Assembly (NCBI GenBank): GCA_030562195.1
Contig: CM060203.1
Location: 1,254,208 to 1,318,207, forward strand
Source of the DNA: Nipponacmea schrenckii
Lineage: Eukaryota > Mollusca > Gastropoda > Lottiidae
Length of the DNA stretch: 64,000 nucleotides
Direction: 5' to 3'
The position numbers and the translations under genes were made by a program. The notes below the pieces were generated by a model that was not told the DNA's origin, searched no databases, and saw nothing but the letters and a program-made list of their open reading frames with translations. Below are positions 61,285 to 64,000 of this stretch, piece by piece (the stretch's first letter is position 1; each line of letters opens with the position of its first letter).

Positions 61285-62570
61285 GAGAAATGTAAGGATT
61301 ATTTATCACCCAATAAGGTATTTTACAGTAGATATCGCTTGTATGATAAATATATTTATCACCCAATAAGGTATTCTACAGAAGATATCGCTTGTATGAT
61401 AAATATATTTATCAACCAATAAGGCATTCTACACAAGATATCTCTTGTATGATAAATATATTTATCACCCAATAAGGTATTCTACAGTAGATTTCGCTTG
61501 TATGATAAATATATTTATCACCCAATAAGGTATTCTACAGAAGATATCGCTTGTATGATAAAATATTTATCCTAACTTCACATAAGGCATTCTACACAAG
61601 ATATCTTTGTATGATAAATATATTTATCACCCAATAAGTATTATACAGTAGATATCGCTTGTATATAAATATATTTATCACCCAATAAGGTATTCTACAG
61701 AAGATATCGCTTGTATGATAAATATATTTATCAACCAATAAGGCTTCTACAGAGATATCTCTTGTATGATAAATATATTTATCCCCAATAAGGTTTCTAT
61801 AGTAGATATCACTTGTATGATAAATATATTTATCACCTTTCAATATAGCGTATTCTTAAGCTAGATATCACTTGTATAATAAATATATTTATCACCCAAT
61901 AAGGTATTCTACAGTAGATATCCTTGTATGATAAATATATTTATCACCCAATAAGGTATTCTACAGAAGATATCGCTTTTATGATAAATATATTTATCAC
62001 CCAATAAGGTATTCTACAGTAGATATCGCTTGTATGATAAATATATTTATCACCCAATAAGGTATTCTACAGAAGATATCGCTTGTATGATAAATATATT
62101 TATCACCCAATAAGGCATTCTACACAAGATATCTCTTGTATGATAAATATATTTATCACCCAATAAGGTATTCTACAGTAGATTTCGCTTGTATAATAAA
62201 TATATTTATCACCCAATAAGGTATTCTACAGTAGATATCGCTTGTATGATAAATATATTTATCACCCAATAAGGTATTCTACAGTAGATATCGCTTGTAT
62301 GATAAATATATTTATCACCCAATAAGGTATTCTACAGAAGATATCGCTTGTATGATAAATATATTTATCACCCAATAAGGTATTCTATAGTAGATATCAC
62401 TTGTATGATAAATATATTTATCACCTAATAAGGTATTCTACAGTAGATATCGCTTGTATGATAAATATATTTATCACCCAATAAGGTATTCTACAGAAGA
62501 TATCGCTTGTATGATAAATATATGTATCACCTAATAAGGTATTCTACAGAAGATATCGCTTGTATGATAA
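61285..62570. repeat. 53-bp satellite with internal palindrome
   Basis: About 24 copies of TTTATCACCCAATAAGGTAT, TCTACAGTAGATATCGCTTG, TATGATAAATATA. Nearly every unit contains the perfect 16-bp palindrome GATAAATATATTTATC at the unit junction, and most also carry the short palindrome GATATC. Confidence 0.96.
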
Positions 62571-62639
62571 AAAGCATCATCTACTGCACTATATATTGGC
62601 TTGTCTGGCAATCTGGCAGTGTCTTACGGCAATTGTTTC

Positions 62640-62715
62640 TTAAGGCAGTGCTTCCGTCTTCATTAGCCCATAAGGTGCAGAAGAGAAACACGTAAAACAC
62701 CATCCATTTGGATTC
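62640..62715 (-). mobile_element. SINE-tail fragment, reverse
   Basis: CCGTCTTCATTAGCCCATAA, GGTGCAGAAGAGAAACACGT: reverse complement of the family tail. Confidence 0.7.
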
Positions 62716-63315
62716 CTTTAAGGCAGTGCTGGTATTCTGGATACTATTTATTTACCAGTATATAATAAATAACTAACAGACGAATTGAGTCATAAATAAA
62801 ATCTCAAACTCGGCACAAGAGAAAGGTATATGATTTATCCTTGTTAAAATTAGGCCTACTCATTGGAATGGCCTGATGTAAAATGTAAGTTATTATAAAA
62901 AAAGAACATAAATGAACTATAGAATCAGACATGACTGTAAAAGCAGCCAAATCAACAGCACTGTCACTAATATTGAGACCAATCTAATATATTTCAGTTA
63001 AATGGTTTATAACTAATCTTATAATTCCATCATTTTAATTTCGCCCAGGACAATATATATAGACATATTATTCGACTTAGACCACTTAACACACCAGCCC
63101 TTCAGCCATCTTGTCAAGTTTTAAAATCTCACCAATTACTTAACGTGTAAACGTCCTAATCTAAATTCTGACAGAGATAACAAGATGACTTCAATCTAAC
63201 AATTGCTCACTCTAATCTTCCTTATTGAATGGCTATTTATCATCAAGTTGAAATCCCGGTCTGTAAATCTTTCATGACTTGCTGAACAATTAATTTGAAA
63301 GTATACCATAATCAT
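62716..63315. other. unannotated flank
   Basis: AT-rich, no exon or element recognised. Confidence 0.45.
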
Positions 63316-63319
63316 CCTA

Positions 63320-64000
63320 TACCATCTTCACAATGTCAAGCTATTACAAACTTCATCTTATACATCTTCACAATGTCAAGCTATTACCAACTTCATACTT
63401 ATACATCTTCACAATGTCAAGCTATTACCAACTTCATCTTATATATCTTTACAATGTCAAGCTATTACAAACTTCATCTTATATATCTTTACAATGTCAA
63501 GCTATTACAAACTTCATCTTATATATCTTTACAATGTCAAGTCATTACAAACTTCATCTTATATATCTTTACAATGTCAAGTCATTACAAGCTTCATCTT
63601 ATATATCTTCACAATTTCAAGCTATTACAAACTTCATCTTATACATCTTCACAATGTCAAGCTATTACAACTTCATCTTATACATCTTCACAATATCAAG
63701 CTATTACAAACTTCATCTTATACATCTTCACAATGTCAAGCTATTACAAACTTCATCTTATATATCTTCACAATGTCAAGCTATTACAAACTTCATCTTA
63801 TATATCTTCACAATGTCAAGCTATTACAAACTTCATCTATATATCTTCACAAAGTCAAGCTATTACAAACTTCATCTTATATATACTTCACAATATCAAG
63901 CTATTACAAACTTCATACTATATATACTTCACTATGTCAAGCTATTACAAACTTCATCTTATACATCTTCACAATATCAAGCTATTACAAACTTCATACT
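63320..64000. repeat. second array of the 40-bp satellite, runs off the window
   Basis: About 17 copies of the unit seen at 8678-9700, same orientation, with a TATATATCTT variant common here. The right edge is beyond the window. Confidence 0.96.

Overview
The window is animal nuclear DNA. It is AT-rich, its genes are broken by many GT-AG introns, and it is full of minisatellites, foldback/MITE-like elements and tRNA-derived SINE copies. Gene content and repeat style suggest a protostome, most likely a mollusc. The species is an inference; no sequence seen here fixes it. Almost all long reading frames in the window are products of tandem repeats or chance. The real genes were found by joining exons at splice sites whose phases agree.

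Three protein genes are supported. (1) Plus strand, exons from 812 to 22614: a class B1 (secretin-family) neuropeptide/hormone GPCR. Eleven exons in consistent phase give 481 residues: a six-cysteine hormone-receptor domain, seven membrane segments and a cytoplasmic tail. The signal-peptide exon is not found and probably lies before the window. (2) Minus strand, 32207 to 26566: ARPC2, the p34 subunit of the Arp2/3 complex, ten exons giving 300 residues, plus a candidate 12-nt in-frame microexon. (3) Minus strand, 59969 to 35436: a NOSTRIN-like F-BAR/SH3 protein with 13 common exons (496 residues) and four candidate alternative first exons, each with its own ATG and all ending in the same phase. 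The GPCR and ARPC2 are convergent. NOSTRIN and ARPC2 are head to tail on the same strand, and both belong to the membrane/actin-nucleation pathway (NOSTRIN to N-WASP to Arp2/3).

Layout: 1-22.6 kb GPCR gene with large introns holding a 75-bp array (6.5-7.4 kb), a 40-bp satellite (8.68-9.7 kb), a 62-bp satellite (12.4-13.6 kb) and a perfect 86-bp-arm palindrome (20.45 kb). 22.6-26.5 kb intergenic, with a TIR element, a 50-bp satellite and a direct-repeat pair. 26.5-32.2 kb ARPC2. 32.2-35.4 kb ARPC2 promoter and NOSTRIN 3' flank. 35.4-42.8 kb common NOSTRIN exons. 42.8-60 kb alternative first exons among satellites and MITEs. 60-64 kb a SINE, a 53-bp palindrome-bearing satellite, and a second array of the 40-bp satellite seen at 8.7 kb.

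The most unusual structure is in NOSTRIN. A 48-bp unit spanning an intron-exon boundary is repeated about eight times, giving nine copies of one splice acceptor. The four copies nearest the exon would add 0, 1, 2 or 3 in-frame 16-residue repeats; the five outer copies break the frame. A second exon of the same gene also has its acceptor duplicated (61 bp).
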